Assembly (NCBI RefSeq): GCF_900102175.1
Contig: NZ_FNKN01000001.1
Coordinates: forward strand, 930,001 to 994,000
Origin: Microbacterium sp. cf332
GTDB taxonomy: Bacteria; Actinomycetota; Actinomycetes; Actinomycetales; Microbacteriaceae
Reading direction: 5' to 3'
DNA: 64,000 nucleotides
In this document: piece by piece, positions 25,241 to 33,771 of the stretch
How the letters are laid out: the number at the start of each line of letters is the position of its first letter
Numbering within the stretch: position 1 is the first letter of the stretch
Notes under the pieces: model-generated
What the model was told of the DNA's origin: nothing
The model's database searches: none
The model's input: the letters and a program-made list of their open reading frames with translations, nothing else
Position numbers and translations under genes: made by a program

Positions 25241-26251
25241 ATGAGCGAGCCCTCCCTCCCCGTTCTCGACTTCTCGCAGCTCGACGGCGACCCCGCCGAC
25301 GCGGCGCGGTTCCGCGACGAGCTGCGCGCGGCGACGCACGACGTCGGCTTCTTCTACCTCACCGGCACCGGCATCCCCGTCGGTCTCGAGGAACGGCTGC
25401 ATCGTGTCGCGCGTGCGTTCTTCGAACTGCCCGAGGCCGAGAAGCTCGCGATCGAGAACGTCAACAGCCCGCACTTCCGCGGTTACACGCGCGTCGGCGG
25501 CGAGTTGACGCAGGGCCGCGTCGATTGGCGCGAGCAGATCGACATCGGTCCGGAGCGTGCGGCGATCGACGATCCCCACGCGCCCGACTACGCCCGCCTC
25601 GTCGGCCCCAACCTCTGGCCTGCCGCGCAGCCCGAGCTCCGCGAGGTGACCGACGCGTGGGTCGCGCACCTCTCCGCGGTCGCGCGTCGACTCCTCCGAG
25701 CCTGGGCCGAGGCCCTCGGCGCACCCGAGACGTACTTCGAGGACCACTTCGGCGAACCGCAGACCCTGCTGAAGATCGTCCGCTACCCCGGCAAGGACGA
25801 CCCGACGCCGCAGCAGGGTGTCGGTGCGCACAAGGACTCCGGCGCGCTGACCCTGCTCTGGGTCGAGCCCGGCAAGGGCGGACTGCAGGTCGAGCGTGAC
25901 GGCGCCTGGGTCGACGCGCCGCCGGTCGGCGGAGCGTTCGTGGTCAACATCGGGGAACTGCTCGAGTACGCGACCGACGGGTACCTCATCGCCACGAACC
26001 ACCGCGTCGTGTCGCCTCGCTACCCGGACGATCGCATCTCGGTGCCGTTCTTCTTCAACCCCGCGCTCGAGGCCCGCTTCCCGCTCATCGACCTGCCCGC
26101 CGAGCTCGCCGCGCAGGCGAAGGGCGTCACGAAGGACCCGACCAATCCGATCCACGGTGTGCACGGTGAGAACGCGCTGAAGTCGCGTCTGCGCGCGCAT
26201 CCCGACGTCGCCGAACGCTGGCACGCCGACCTGCTCGCCGCCCACGCCTGA
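25241..26251 (+). CDS. Isopenicillin N synthase-like Fe(II) oxygenase
   Basis: A 336-residue non-haem iron oxygenase of the 2-oxoglutarate/IPNS superfamily. The iron ligands are in GAHKDSG (His-x-Asp) and TNHRV (distal His), and the co-substrate Arg is in DDRISVPFF (R-x-S). The N-terminal DIOX_N domain covers about the first 120 residues. TAACCT at 25229-25234 lies six bases before the ATG. Substrate is unknown; the family name does not imply antibiotic synthesis. Confidence 0.87.
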   Translation: MSEPSLPVLDFSQLDGDPADAARFRDELRAATHDVGFFYLTGTGIPVGLEERLHRVARAFFELPEAEKLAIENVNSPHFRGYTRVGGELTQGRVDWREQIDIGPERAAIDDPHAPDYARLVGPNLWPAAQPELREVTDAWVAHLSAVARRLLRAWAEALGAPETYFEDHFGEPQTLLKIVRYPGKDDPTPQQGVGAHKDSGALTLLWVEPGKGGLQVERDGAWVDAPPVGGAFVVNIGELLEYATDGYLIATNHRVVSPRYPDDRISVPFFFNPALEARFPLIDLPAELAAQAKGVTKDPTNPIHGVHGENALKSRLRAHPDVAERWHADLLAAHA

Positions 26252-26259
26252 CCATGCAT

Positions 26260-26302
26260 CATCCCGTCGAGGACGCACCGTAGGGCGTGCGTCCTCGGGA
26301 TG
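26260..26302 (+). terminator. Stem-loop after the oxygenase gene
   Basis: CATCCC-GAGGACGCAC pairs with GTGCGTCCTC-GGGATG, with a 3-base bulge in the left arm and an 8-base loop, starting eight bases after the oxygenase stop. Confidence 0.65.
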
Positions 26303-26343
26303 AAGATGCGTTCTCGCGGCGCCGACCCTGGGGAAAGCCGAAA

Positions 26344-26366
26344 GCCGCCCCACACCGTGGGGCGGC
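26344..26366 (-). terminator. Terminator of rpsO
   Basis: GCCGCCCCA/TGGGGCGGC is a 9-bp stem with a 5-base loop. On the minus strand it is followed by TTTCGGCTTT. It lies 44 bases after the rpsO stop. Confidence 0.75.
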
Positions 26367-26409
26367 CTTCGCAAGAATGTTTTGCGCGATTGTGCGCGGG
26401 TCGTTCTCC

Positions 26410-26679
26410 TTAGCGGCGGAGTCCGAGGCGCTCGATCAGCGAACGGTAACGCTGGATGTCGAGTTCCTGGAGGTAGCCGAGCAGTCGACGGCGCTGACCG
26501 ACGAGCAGGAAGAGTCCACGGCGCGAGTGGTGGTCGTGCTTGTGGATCTTGAGGTGCTCGGTGAGGTCCTTGATGCGCTGCGACATGAGCGCGACCTGCA
26601 CCTCGGGGGATCCGGTGTCACCGGGGTGCGTCGCGTACTCTTCGATGATCGCCTTCTTGACGTCTGCTTCGAGTGCCAT
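26410..26679 (-). CDS. rpsO: 30S ribosomal protein S15
   Basis: An 89-residue ribosomal protein, the normal size for S15, which binds 16S rRNA early in assembly of the platform. The blocks [27 protein letters not shown] and RRRLLGYLQ are diagnostic. The ATG at 26679 follows GGAAGGGG. rpsO is often next to pnp in bacteria; here pnp lies about 12 kb further along the same strand. Confidence 0.98.
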   Translation of the reverse strand: MALEADVKKAIIEEYATHPGDTGSPEVQVALMSQRIKDLTEHLKIHKHDHHSRRGLFLLVGQRRRLLGYLQELDIQRYRSLIERLGLRR

Positions 26680-26785
26680 AGATGGGATCCCCTTCCTTCT
26701 CATTGCGCGGCGCCCGACACAGGATGTGCGAGCTCTCTTTATCCGCGGCCGATCGAACGGCAACCGCTCTACTCTACCAGTCCCC

Positions 26786-26791
26786 TAGGCT
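26786..26791 (+). promoter_or_regulatory. -10 element of the MFS gene
   Basis: TAGGCT, six bases before the ATG at 26798. Given separately as a clear example of the leaderless pattern, because no Shine-Dalgarno is present. Confidence 0.65.
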
Positions 26792-26797
26792 CGTCTG

Positions 26798-28102
26798 ATG
26801 CGCCTGCGACGAGAGCACCTGATCGATCTGCGGCCGCTCACCACCTCGCCCGCCTTCGCGCGCATGTGGGTGGGGTCCACGCTCGCCGGCCTCGGCGGCC
26901 AGCTGACCATCGTCGCGATCATGCTGCACATGTACGACCTGACGGCCTCGACGTTCGCGGTCGCCATGATCGCGGTCGCGGGCCTGGTGCCGATGATCAT
27001 CGCGGGCCTGTACGGCGGCATGCTCGCCGACGCCTTCGACCGACGGCGGGTCGCCCTCATTGCCGCGACCGTGACCTTCGCCTCGACGGCCGTGCTGATG
27101 GTGCTGACCTGGAGCGGAGGCGAGACCGTCGGCTGGCTCTATGCGATCGCCGTCGTCAACTCGGCCGCGAACTCCGTCGTGATGGCCGCACGGCAGGCGA
27201 TCGTGCCCCGCCTCATCCCCCGCGAACTGCTGCCCGCCGCGTCGGCTCTCGGCGGGATCACGATGGGGATCATGGTCTCGGTGGGCCCCGCCGCCGCCGG
27301 ACTGCTCGTCGCCTTCACCGGCTACGGCTGGACCTACACGATCGACCTCGTGCTCATGAGCGCGCTCTTCCTCGGCCTCTGGTCCTTGCCGAGCATCCGT
27401 CCGGAGGGCGTCGTCGTGCGTCCCGGATTGAGGTCGCTCGCGGACGGCTGGCGATTCATGAAGCGCGCGAAGAACATCCGCCTGCAGTTCGTCCTCGACA
27501 TCGTCGCGATGACCTTCGGGCAGCCCATCGCCCTCTTCCCCGCCATCGGGGCCGTACTGCTCGGCGGCGGCGCCATCACGACCGGACTGCTGACGGCCGC
27601 CATCGCGATCGGCGCGTTCTTCTCGAGCCTGTTCTCCGGTCCGATCGCCCGCTACCCGCTGCACGGTCGCGGCATCGAGCGGGCGATCATCGCCTACGGC
27701 GTCTCGATCGCTCTTTTCGGAGGCGTTCTCCTGGCCGGGACGTTCGGACTGCTCGCCCCGGGCCGCGTCGGCGAGGACTCTGCGAACGTCGCACTGATCG
27801 CACTCGCCGCGCTCGCGCTGGCCGCCTCCGGCGCGGCCGACAACGTCAGCTCGATCTACCGCAACACGATGGTGCAGGCGGCCGTGCCCGATGCGATCCG
27901 CGGCCGCCTGCAGGGACTGTTCATCGTGGTCGTCGCCGGCGGCCCGCGCCTCGGCGCGCTGTACGCCGGCACCCTCGCGACCGTCACGGCACTGTGGCTC
28001 CCCCCGTTGCTGGGCGGCTTCGTGATCATCGGGCTGGTGGCGTTGCTCGTCCGCCTGGCTCCGGCGTTCCGCGCCTACGACGCCGCCCACCCGACACCGT
28101 AG
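26798..28102 (+). CDS. MFS transporter, EntS-like
   Basis: A 434-residue major facilitator with about twelve hydrophobic segments. The loop after span two reads GGMLADAFDRRRVAL, the MFS motif A, in the form found in EntS and MefA-like exporters. It probably exports a small molecule, perhaps a drug or siderophore. The family reading rests on the whole-length layout; the substrate cannot be told. It is divergent from rpsO and converges with yceI. Confidence 0.87.
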   Translation: MRLRREHLIDLRPLTTSPAFARMWVGSTLAGLGGQLTIVAIMLHMYDLTASTFAVAMIAVAGLVPMIIAGLYGGMLADAFDRRRVALIAATVTFASTAVLMVLTWSGGETVGWLYAIAVVNSAANSVVMAARQAIVPRLIPRELLPAASALGGITMGIMVSVGPAAAGLLVAFTGYGWTYTIDLVLMSALFLGLWSLPSIRPEGVVVRPGLRSLADGWRFMKRAKNIRLQFVLDIVAMTFGQPIALFPAIGAVLLGGGAITTGLLTAAIAIGAFFSSLFSGPIARYPLHGRGIERAIIAYGVSIALFGGVLLAGTFGLLAPGRVGEDSANVALIALAALALAASGAADNVSSIYRNTMVQAAVPDAIRGRLQGLFIVVVAGGPRLGALYAGTLATVTALWLPPLLGGFVIIGLVALLVRLAPAFRAYDAAHPTP

Positions 28103-28120
28103 CCGCGCGTGGGCATGCGA

Positions 28121-28152
28121 AGAGGGGCGGATGCCGCAGCATCCGCCCCTCT
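28121..28152. terminator. Bidirectional terminator, MFS / yceI
   Basis: Perfect 14-bp stem AGAGGGGCGGATGC/GCATCCGCCCCTCT with loop CGCA, between the stop codons of two convergent genes. Confidence 0.85.
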
Positions 28153-28166
28153 CGTGGATCCGGCGA

Positions 28167-28721
28167 TCAGGCCTGGATGGAACCCTGCAGGTCGAGCTCG
28201 ATGGTGACGTCCTTGCCGACGAGCACACCGCCGGTCTCGAGTGCGGCGTTCCAGGTCAGACCGAACTCCTCGCGGTTGACGACCGTCTTGGCCGTCGCGC
28301 CGGCCTTGTAGTTGCCCCACGGGTCGGTCCCGAAGCCGCCGAACTCGACCTCGAAGGTCACCGGCTTGGTGACGTCCTTGATCGTGAGGTCGCCGTCGAC
28401 GAGGAAGTCGCCGCCCTGCTGGCGCACACCGGTCGAGACGAAGGTGATGTTCGGGTACTGCTCGACGTCGAAGAAGTCGGCGCTGCGCAGGTGGTTGTCG
28501 CGACCCTCGTCCTTGGTGTTGATGGACGCGACGTCGACCTTGGCGTTGAGGGTCAGCTCGAGGGGGTTCTCGGGAGCGATGATGGTGGCCTCGGCCACGG
28601 CGAACGTGCCGCGCACCTTCGAGATCATCATGTGGCGGACGCTGAAGCCCACCTCGCTGTGGGAGGCGTCGAGCACCCAGGTGCCAGCCTTGTAACCGGG
28701 GATTTCGGTGGTCGTGGTCAT
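28167..28721 (-). CDS. YceI family protein
   Basis: A 184-residue lipocalin-like beta-barrel of the YceI family, which binds polyprenyl-type lipids. The N-terminal block WVLDASHSEVGFSVRHMM and the block DLTIKDVTKPVTFEVEFGG are family hallmarks. No signal peptide is present, so it should be cytoplasmic, unlike E. coli YceI. The ATG at 28721 follows AGGACG. The upstream region holds several palindromes and a possible GGAAT-N18-GTT promoter. Confidence 0.93.
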   Translation of the reverse strand: MTTTTEIPGYKAGTWVLDASHSEVGFSVRHMMISKVRGTFAVAEATIIAPENPLELTLNAKVDVASINTKDEGRDNHLRSADFFDVEQYPNITFVSTGVRQQGGDFLVDGDLTIKDVTKPVTFEVEFGGFGTDPWGNYKAGATAKTVVNREEFGLTWNAALETGGVLVGKDVTIELDLQGSIQA

Positions 28722-28787
28722 GATCGTCCTTCGTGTCAGGGGTCCGGGAGGGGTCCGGCGTATCGGTCGGCAACGTGCCGCGAGCAC

Positions 28788-28824
28788 AGCCTATTCCCGC
28801 GAATGGAAATTTCCGGTGTCGGAA
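28788..28824 (-). promoter_or_regulatory. Promoter region of the yceI-like gene
   Basis: On the minus strand GGGAATAGGCT contains both a TANNNT element (TAGGCT, 28788-28793) and GGAAT followed 18 bases later by GTT, which matches the SigR/SigH-type consensus. Immediately upstream are GGAAATTTCC (28805-28814) and TTCCG-GTGT-CGGAA (28811-28824). Confidence 0.4.
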
Positions 28825-28827
28825 CGG

Positions 28828-28866
28828 CGACGGGCGGATGCCGCGTCGCGCAGCATCCGCCCGTCG
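28828..28866 (-). terminator. Terminator of the FKBP gene
   Basis: Perfect 14-bp stem CGACGGGCGGATGC/GCATCCGCCCGTCG with an 11-base loop, 14 bases past the FKBP stop codon. Confidence 0.8.
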
Positions 28867-28879
28867 GGCTCGTCGTTGG

Positions 28880-29248
28880 TCAGCCGACGGCGAGCAGATC
28901 GATGATGAAGATCAGGGTCTTCCCGCCGAGGAAGTGACCGCCGGCCGGGCCGTACGCGAGGTGCGGCGGGATGACGAGCTCGCGGCGCCCGCCCACCTTC
29001 ATGCCGGGGATGCCGTCCTGCCAGCCCTGGATCAGGCCGCGCAGGGGGAACTGGATGCTCTCGCCACGGTTCCACGACGAGTCGAACTCCTCGCCGGAGG
29101 TGTACTCGACGCCGACGTAGTGGACGGTGACGGTGTCGCCGGGCTTGGCCTCGGCGCCGTCGCCCGCGATCAGGTCGCGAACGACGAGGTCATCGGGCGC
29201 GGGCCCCTCGGGGGCGTCGATCTCGGGCTTGGTGCGGTCGTCAGTCAT
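28880..29248 (-). CDS. FKBP-type peptidyl-prolyl isomerase
   Basis: A 122-residue cytoplasmic FKBP domain that isomerises Xaa-Pro bonds. Active-site residues are seen in VHYVGVEYTSGEEFDSSW, PLRGLIQGWQDGI and PHLAYGP. The ATG at 29248 gives MTDDRTKPEID; an ATG three codons earlier (29257) is equally open, and neither has a convincing ribosome site. Confidence 0.93.
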   Translation of the reverse strand: MTDDRTKPEIDAPEGPAPDDLVVRDLIAGDGAEAKPGDTVTVHYVGVEYTSGEEFDSSWNRGESIQFPLRGLIQGWQDGIPGMKVGGRRELVIPPHLAYGPAGGHFLGGKTLIFIIDLLAVG

Positions 29249-29351
29249 GCTCCCCATCCAACCCGAGCGGGGGGCCGGGTGCAACGCGGCGCGTGCGGGT
29301 CGCGCGCCTCTTGACGCGGCATCGACCCCGGTGGATCATGGTCGTAGGCCA

Positions 29352-29402
29352 ACTCAGCGCCCGGGAGACTCGCAGGCATCGCCGCAGCACCGGGCGCTGA
29401 GT
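29352..29402 (-). terminator. Terminator of the PrsW-like gene
   Basis: ACTCAGCGCCCGG pairs perfectly (13 bp) with CCGGGCGCTGAGT around a 25-base loop, 22 bases beyond the stop. Confidence 0.7.
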
Positions 29403-29424
29403 CTTGTCCCGGGCACGACCTGCG

Positions 29425-30591
29425 TCACTGCAGGAGGGTCCGCCGGAGCCGCGTGGCGCGGGCGAGATGCTCGCGCTCGTCGGCGAGTGCCGTGTCGTCC
29501 CGGCCGGTCAGCGCGCGCTGCCGCGCGGCGGCGAGCCGCGTCGCCTCGGCGATGAACGCACGCATCGTCTCGGTGCGATCGCCCGGCAGGGTCCGCGCCC
29601 AGGCCAGCGCGCGCCGCCGGCCCCCGCCCGTCGCCAGGAGATCGACCTCGACGGGGGTGAACCACCCCGCCGCGGCATAGTCCCCGAGGCGCTCCCGCGT
29701 GAGCCGGGCCTCTTCGCGCCGCAGCAGCACGACGCCGAGGACGAAGCCGACGAACAGCGGCACCTGCAGCGAGACGTACAGGGCGAAGAAGTCGGCGAAG
29801 ACGGCCGAGCCGTTCCACAGCGCGTGCAGCAGGATCGCGGCGGCCAGGCCCACCGCCCACGGCGCGAAGACGGCGCCGCCGCGGGCTCCCCGCCGCACCG
29901 CGAGACCGACTGCGAAGCCGGTGGCCGCCGTGAACATCACGTGCGCGAACGGCGAGAGGACACCGCGGAGGACGAACGTGACGGTGACCTGCGCGACTCC
30001 GCCCGAGATGAGGCTGTCGGCGAAGTAGAGGATGTTCTCGGTGAAGGCGAAGCCGGCCCCGATCATGGCGCCGTAGACGACGCCGTCGACCGGGCCGTCG
30101 AAGGAGCGGCGCCCGATGCGCAGCAGAAGGAGGATGCCCAGCCCCTTCGCGATCTCCTCGACGATGGGCGCCTGCACGACGCTGCCGAGCGCCGCGGTGA
30201 ACGGATCGCGGGCGGGACCCAGGACGACCGTCAGCAGCAGGTCGACCCCGAGGGCGATGACGACCGAGGCGACGGCGCCCCAGCCGAGTGCGAGCCACAG
30301 CAGGCGAGGCGGCTCCGGCTCCCAGCGGTCGACGGCGCGCACCACCCACAGCACGCCCAGGAGGGGCAGGAGCGCCAGGACGGCGCCGATGATCGAGGCG
30401 ACCCAGCCGAGGAACGTCACGAGATAGGCGATCAGACCGAGGAGCAGGAGCACCAGCACCGCCCCCACCCATACGACGGCCCACCCGCCGGGCCGGGCTC
30501 GGAGCGGGACGACGGGCGGTGACGTCGGCGCAGCGGGCACGGGGCCGGGCTGACCGGGCTGCGGCTGCGAGAAGGGCGACGGGAACGACAC
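29425..30591 (-). CDS. PrsW family intramembrane protease
   Basis: Membrane glutamic-type protease related to PrsW, which cleaves anti-sigma factors in Bacillus. The 388-residue protein has a Pro-rich cytoplasmic N-terminus (residues 1-35), about nine spans, and the motifs IVEEIAKGLG, FAFTENILYF and FAHVMFTAATG. TAGGGT at 30598-30603 lies six bases before the GTG at 30591. About 95 residues of soluble tail follow the last span. No anti-sigma factor is encoded nearby, so the target is unknown. Confidence 0.9.
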   Translation of the reverse strand: MSFPSPFSQPQPGQPGPVPAAPTSPPVVPLRARPGGWAVVWVGAVLVLLLLGLIAYLVTFLGWVASIIGAVLALLPLLGVLWVVRAVDRWEPEPPRLLWLALGWGAVASVVIALGVDLLLTVVLGPARDPFTAALGSVVQAPIVEEIAKGLGILLLLRIGRRSFDGPVDGVVYGAMIGAGFAFTENILYFADSLISGGVAQVTVTFVLRGVLSPFAHVMFTAATGFAVGLAVRRGARGGAVFAPWAVGLAAAILLHALWNGSAVFADFFALYVSLQVPLFVGFVLGVVLLRREEARLTRERLGDYAAAGWFTPVEVDLLATGGGRRRALAWARTLPGDRTETMRAFIAEATRLAAARQRALTGRDDTALADEREHLARATRLRRTLLQ

Positions 30592-30647
30592 GACCCCACC
30601 CTAGGGGCGCCCGGCTGGGGCGGACGCGCTGTGCTCGTGCGTCAGGC

Positions 30648-31580
30648 TCAGCCGTAGCGCGCGCGGTAGGCGGCGAGGGCGCCCGGATGCAGCTCGATCG
30701 GTGCGGTGTCGATGAGCGACGACTCGGTGAGGTACTGCACGCCCAGCGTGCCCGGGGGGACGAGCCGTGGCGCCTCGTCGAGCAGAACGTCGACGAGCAG
30801 CGTCACCGAATCGGACGGGACGTCTGGTCGAACGAGCAGGAGGTTGGGGATGCCGACGGTCGTGGCATCCCCCTGACCGGGGTACACGTCGGCGGTGATC
30901 TCGACCGGGCGATAGAACTCCGGCCAGGAGCGCCGCAGCTCTTCCGCCGGCCCCGAGAGATCGAGCAGGCGGACGCCGGTGCGAGGCGGATGATCGACCA
31001 GCTCGGGGATCGGGACACCCCCCGAGAAGAACACCGCGTCGAGCTCCCGGGTCTCGAGCGCGTCGAGGGCCGCGCGCAGCGGCAGCTGTCGCGCGCGCAC
31101 CGCTCCCCCGCGGGCCGCGACGGCGTCGAGCATGCGACGCGCGGCGAGCGCTGCTCCGGAGCCCGGCGCACCGACCGAGACGACGCGCCCCGCCAGATCG
31201 GCGGCGACCGCCAGATCGGAGTCGGAACGGACGAGGCACTGGAGGTAGTTCTGGTAGACGCGGCCGACCGCGCGCAGGTCACCCGCCCGCTCGGCCGCGA
31301 GATCGGCCAGACACAGCCCGAGATCGGCCCGGCCCGCACGGAGCAGCTCGACGTTCGCGTCGCTTCCCTCGGTCTCGAGGACGATGAGCCCGTCGGGCAG
31401 GTGCGCGACGACACGGTCGCGGAAGTTCTCGGCGAACTGCAGGTACGTGCCGCCGCGCTCGCCGCTCGCGAGACGAAGCGGCGGCAGGCCCTCGCGGGGG
31501 CCGCAGCCCGCCAGCGAGGCGAGCGCAAGAGCCCCTCCCCCGAGACCCAGGCCGAGGAGCGCTCGCCGCGTCAGCTCCAC
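30648..31580 (-). CDS. TAXI-type solute-binding lipoprotein
   Basis: A 310-residue extracytoplasmic binding protein of the TRAP-associated immunogenic (TAXI) family. It has a twin-arginine start (TRRALLG) and lipobox ASLAGCGP, so it should be anchored to the outer face of the membrane. SGERGGTYLQFAENF is the family ligand-loop region. No TRAP permease gene is near. The GTG at 31580 lies ten bases inside the kinase gene, so it is probably co-translated with it. This suggests a sensing role, presenting a carboxylate to the kinase. Confidence 0.87.
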   Translation of the reverse strand: MELTRRALLGLGLGGGALALASLAGCGPREGLPPLRLASGERGGTYLQFAENFRDRVVAHLPDGLIVLETEGSDANVELLRAGRADLGLCLADLAAERAGDLRAVGRVYQNYLQCLVRSDSDLAVAADLAGRVVSVGAPGSGAALAARRMLDAVAARGGAVRARQLPLRAALDALETRELDAVFFSGGVPIPELVDHPPRTGVRLLDLSGPAEELRRSWPEFYRPVEITADVYPGQGDATTVGIPNLLLVRPDVPSDSVTLLVDVLLDEAPRLVPPGTLGVQYLTESSLIDTAPIELHPGALAAYRARYG

Positions 31581-32941
31581 GACGAACCCGCCAGGGCGAC
31601 GGTGACGACGAGGCCGCTCGGCCGCCCGCTCGAGACGGTGACGGTGCCGCCGTTGGCGTGCACGATCGCGCCGAGCACGGCGTGCCCGAGTCCGGTGCCG
31701 GGCAGCGAGCGATGGGGCTCCGCGCGCCAGAACCGGGTGCCCACCCGGCCGAGGTCCTCGTCCGGCAGCCCGGGGCCGTCGTCGGCGACGCGCAGGAGCG
31801 CGCGGCCGTCCTCGGCCCACAGGGCGATCGTCGCCGTCGGCGACGGACCACCGTACTTGCCGACGTTCTCGACGAGGATGAAGGCGATGTCCTCGAGGTC
31901 GCTGCGACGGCAGCCGACGACCACCTCGCCGCGTGTGGCCGCCAGGATGCGGATGCGGTCCAGGTCTCGCCGCTGCCGGAACAGGGCGGCGAGCGCGGGA
32001 GCCGAGGTGACGTGCTCGCCGACGACGGCGACGCCCTCAGGACTCGCCCGCTGCTCGACCTCCGCGATCGCGAGCAGGCGGTCGAGCGTCGCGCTCAGTC
32101 GCTCGAGATCGCCGTCGAGGGCCGTGACCGCCTCGGAGCCCGGGTCGTCGGCCAGCAGGTCGTCGACCCGATAGCGCATGGCCGTGAGCGGATTGCGCAG
32201 CTGATGCGATACGTCGGCGACGAGCCCCCGCTGGCGCTGCAGCGCCTCCTCGCGCGCCTGCGTCATGCGGGCGACCGATCGGGAGAGCCGTTGGATCTCG
32301 GGCGGGCCGAGCGGCACCGCGGGCAGGACGCCGGTGCCCTCCGCCCCTTCGGCCGCCGCCGTGTCGAGGATGCGTACCGGACGCAGCACCCAATCGGCGA
32401 AGCGCAACGAGAACACGACGAGGGCGCCGAGCAGGACCAGCGCCGCGCCCACCGCGATCGACCAGGACCGCGTCACGTCGGCGCGCGCATCGGCCGCATC
32501 CACGACGAGCAGCGCCCCGCCCTGCGCGACCTCCGACCCGCGACGCACGGGAGCCGCGATGGGCTGGGCCGACGGCGACCACGGCAGCACCACGGGGAGG
32601 TCGTACTGCGGCAGATTGCGCTGCGCCGACAGCAGCATCCGATCAGCGCGCTCCGGGTCGGGGACCTCCCCGACGGCGGCGACGGGTCCGCCCTCCCCGT
32701 CGACGACGAGGACGGACTCGCCGTGCACCTCGAAGAACCGGTCGAGGTAGCGCTGCAGGGTCACCGGATCGCCGTCTCCCGCCGTCGTCGCCACCGCCAC
32801 GATCTCGTCGAGCGCCGCGCCCCGCTGCAGCACCAGTGCCTGCGTGCGGGCGGATGCGAGGGCGCCCAGCAGCGGGACGAGCACCGCCACGAGGCTCACT
32901 CCTCCGAGCAGGAGCAGCCCGATGAGCATCCTCGCCTTCAC
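31571..32941 (-). CDS. TctE-like sensor histidine kinase
   Basis: A 456-residue kinase with two spans (about residues 5-28 and 160-180) flanking an extracytoplasmic domain of about 130 residues, a HAMP-like segment, the H-box VADVSHQLRNPLTAM, an N-box variant VENVGKYGG and the G-box DDGPGLP. The layout resembles TctE-type tricarboxylate sensors. The GTG at 32941 overlaps the regulator stop as GTGA. It lies between its regulator and a TAXI binding protein, which may deliver its ligand. Confidence 0.9.
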   Translation of the reverse strand: MKARMLIGLLLLGGVSLVAVLVPLLGALASARTQALVLQRGAALDEIVAVATTAGDGDPVTLQRYLDRFFEVHGESVLVVDGEGGPVAAVGEVPDPERADRMLLSAQRNLPQYDLPVVLPWSPSAQPIAAPVRRGSEVAQGGALLVVDAADARADVTRSWSIAVGAALVLLGALVVFSLRFADWVLRPVRILDTAAAEGAEGTGVLPAVPLGPPEIQRLSRSVARMTQAREEALQRQRGLVADVSHQLRNPLTAMRYRVDDLLADDPGSEAVTALDGDLERLSATLDRLLAIAEVEQRASPEGVAVVGEHVTSAPALAALFRQRRDLDRIRILAATRGEVVVGCRRSDLEDIAFILVENVGKYGGPSPTATIALWAEDGRALLRVADDGPGLPDEDLGRVGTRFWRAEPHRSLPGTGLGHAVLGAIVHANGGTVTVSSGRPSGLVVTVALAGSSWS

Positions 32942-33597
32942 GACTCCGTCTCGAGCCGGTAGCCGTACCCGCGGATCGTCGTGATGGTCGCACCCGGCAG
33001 CTTCTGCCGGAGCGCCGTCAGGTGCACGTCGAACGAGCGTGACGACGCCGCGTAGGCGTCGCCCCAGACCGCGTCGAGGAGACGATGGCGGCTCACGGCG
33101 CGCCCGGCCGAGCCGGCGAGCTCGGCGAGCATCGCGAACTCCGTCGCCGTGAGGTGCACCTCGCCGGTGCGGCCCGTCACGCGGCGGGCGTCGAGGTCGA
33201 CCTCGACGCCGTCACCGATGCGCACCCGATCCACCCGCGGGGCCTCGAGACGACGGCGCGCGACGGCCTCGACCCGTGCGAGCAGCTCGGGGATGCGGAC
33301 GGGCTTGACGACGTAGTCGTCGGCCCCCGCGCGCAGGGCTCGGACGGTGGAGTCCTCGTCACCGCGGGCGGTCACGACGATGAGCGGCACCTCGGTCGTG
33401 CGTCGCAGCCGCCGCAGGGCCTCGATCCCGTCGAGATCGGGCAGCCCGAGGTCGAGCAGCACGACGTCGTGATCGTGGTGCCGCAGCAGCAGATCGCTGG
33501 CGCGCGCGACGCGGGTCGCCGTGTGCGGCGACCGCCGCAGCGCGGCGAGGAGGGCCGCAGCGACCGAGTCGTCGTCCTCCACGATGAGCAAACGCAT
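32938..33597 (-). CDS. OmpR-family response regulator
   Basis: A 219-residue regulator with a receiver domain (acidic EDDD, phosphorylation site in VVLLDLGLPDLDG, Lys in YVVKPVR) and a winged-helix DNA-binding domain ending TIRGYGYRLE. The ATG at 33597 has TAACCT at 33603-33608 five bases upstream. The shared upstream region has TGTAAAG repeats 11 bases apart, as expected for a dimer of this family. The likely target is the divergent MHS permease operon, and perhaps its own operon. Confidence 0.93.
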   Translation of the reverse strand: MRLLIVEDDDSVAAALLAALRRSPHTATRVARASDLLLRHHDHDVVLLDLGLPDLDGIEALRRLRRTTEVPLIVVTARGDEDSTVRALRAGADDYVVKPVRIPELLARVEAVARRRLEAPRVDRVRIGDGVEVDLDARRVTGRTGEVHLTATEFAMLAELAGSAGRAVSRHRLLDAVWGDAYAASSRSFDVHLTALRQKLPGATITTIRGYGYRLETES

Positions 33598-33660
33598 ACT
33601 GCAGGTTACGACGGATGCGCCCGCGCTCCGCGGCCGCCGGGCGCCCGTCACCCGTCGGAC

Positions 33661-33678
33661 TGTAAAGGCGATGTAAAG
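33661..33678. promoter_or_regulatory. Tandem TGTAAAG repeats, candidate regulator site
   Basis: TGTAAAG at 33661-33667 and again at 33672-33678, exactly 11 bases apart, in the 174-base divergent region. Direct half-sites with one helical turn spacing are typical of OmpR-family regulators. Confidence 0.6.
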
Positions 33679-33771
33679 ATCCCGGCCACCCGCATGAGGG
33701 CGCCGACATCCTGGTTCTCGGATCATTCGGCGACCGCACCGGCGCGCTCGCCGCAGAGAGAGGAACGGCTC

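Noticed and set aside
25241..26251. Antibiotic (beta-lactam) biosynthesis suggested by the isopenicillin N synthase-like gene
   Set aside because: The superfamily is broad, and no peptide synthetase or other pathway gene is nearby.
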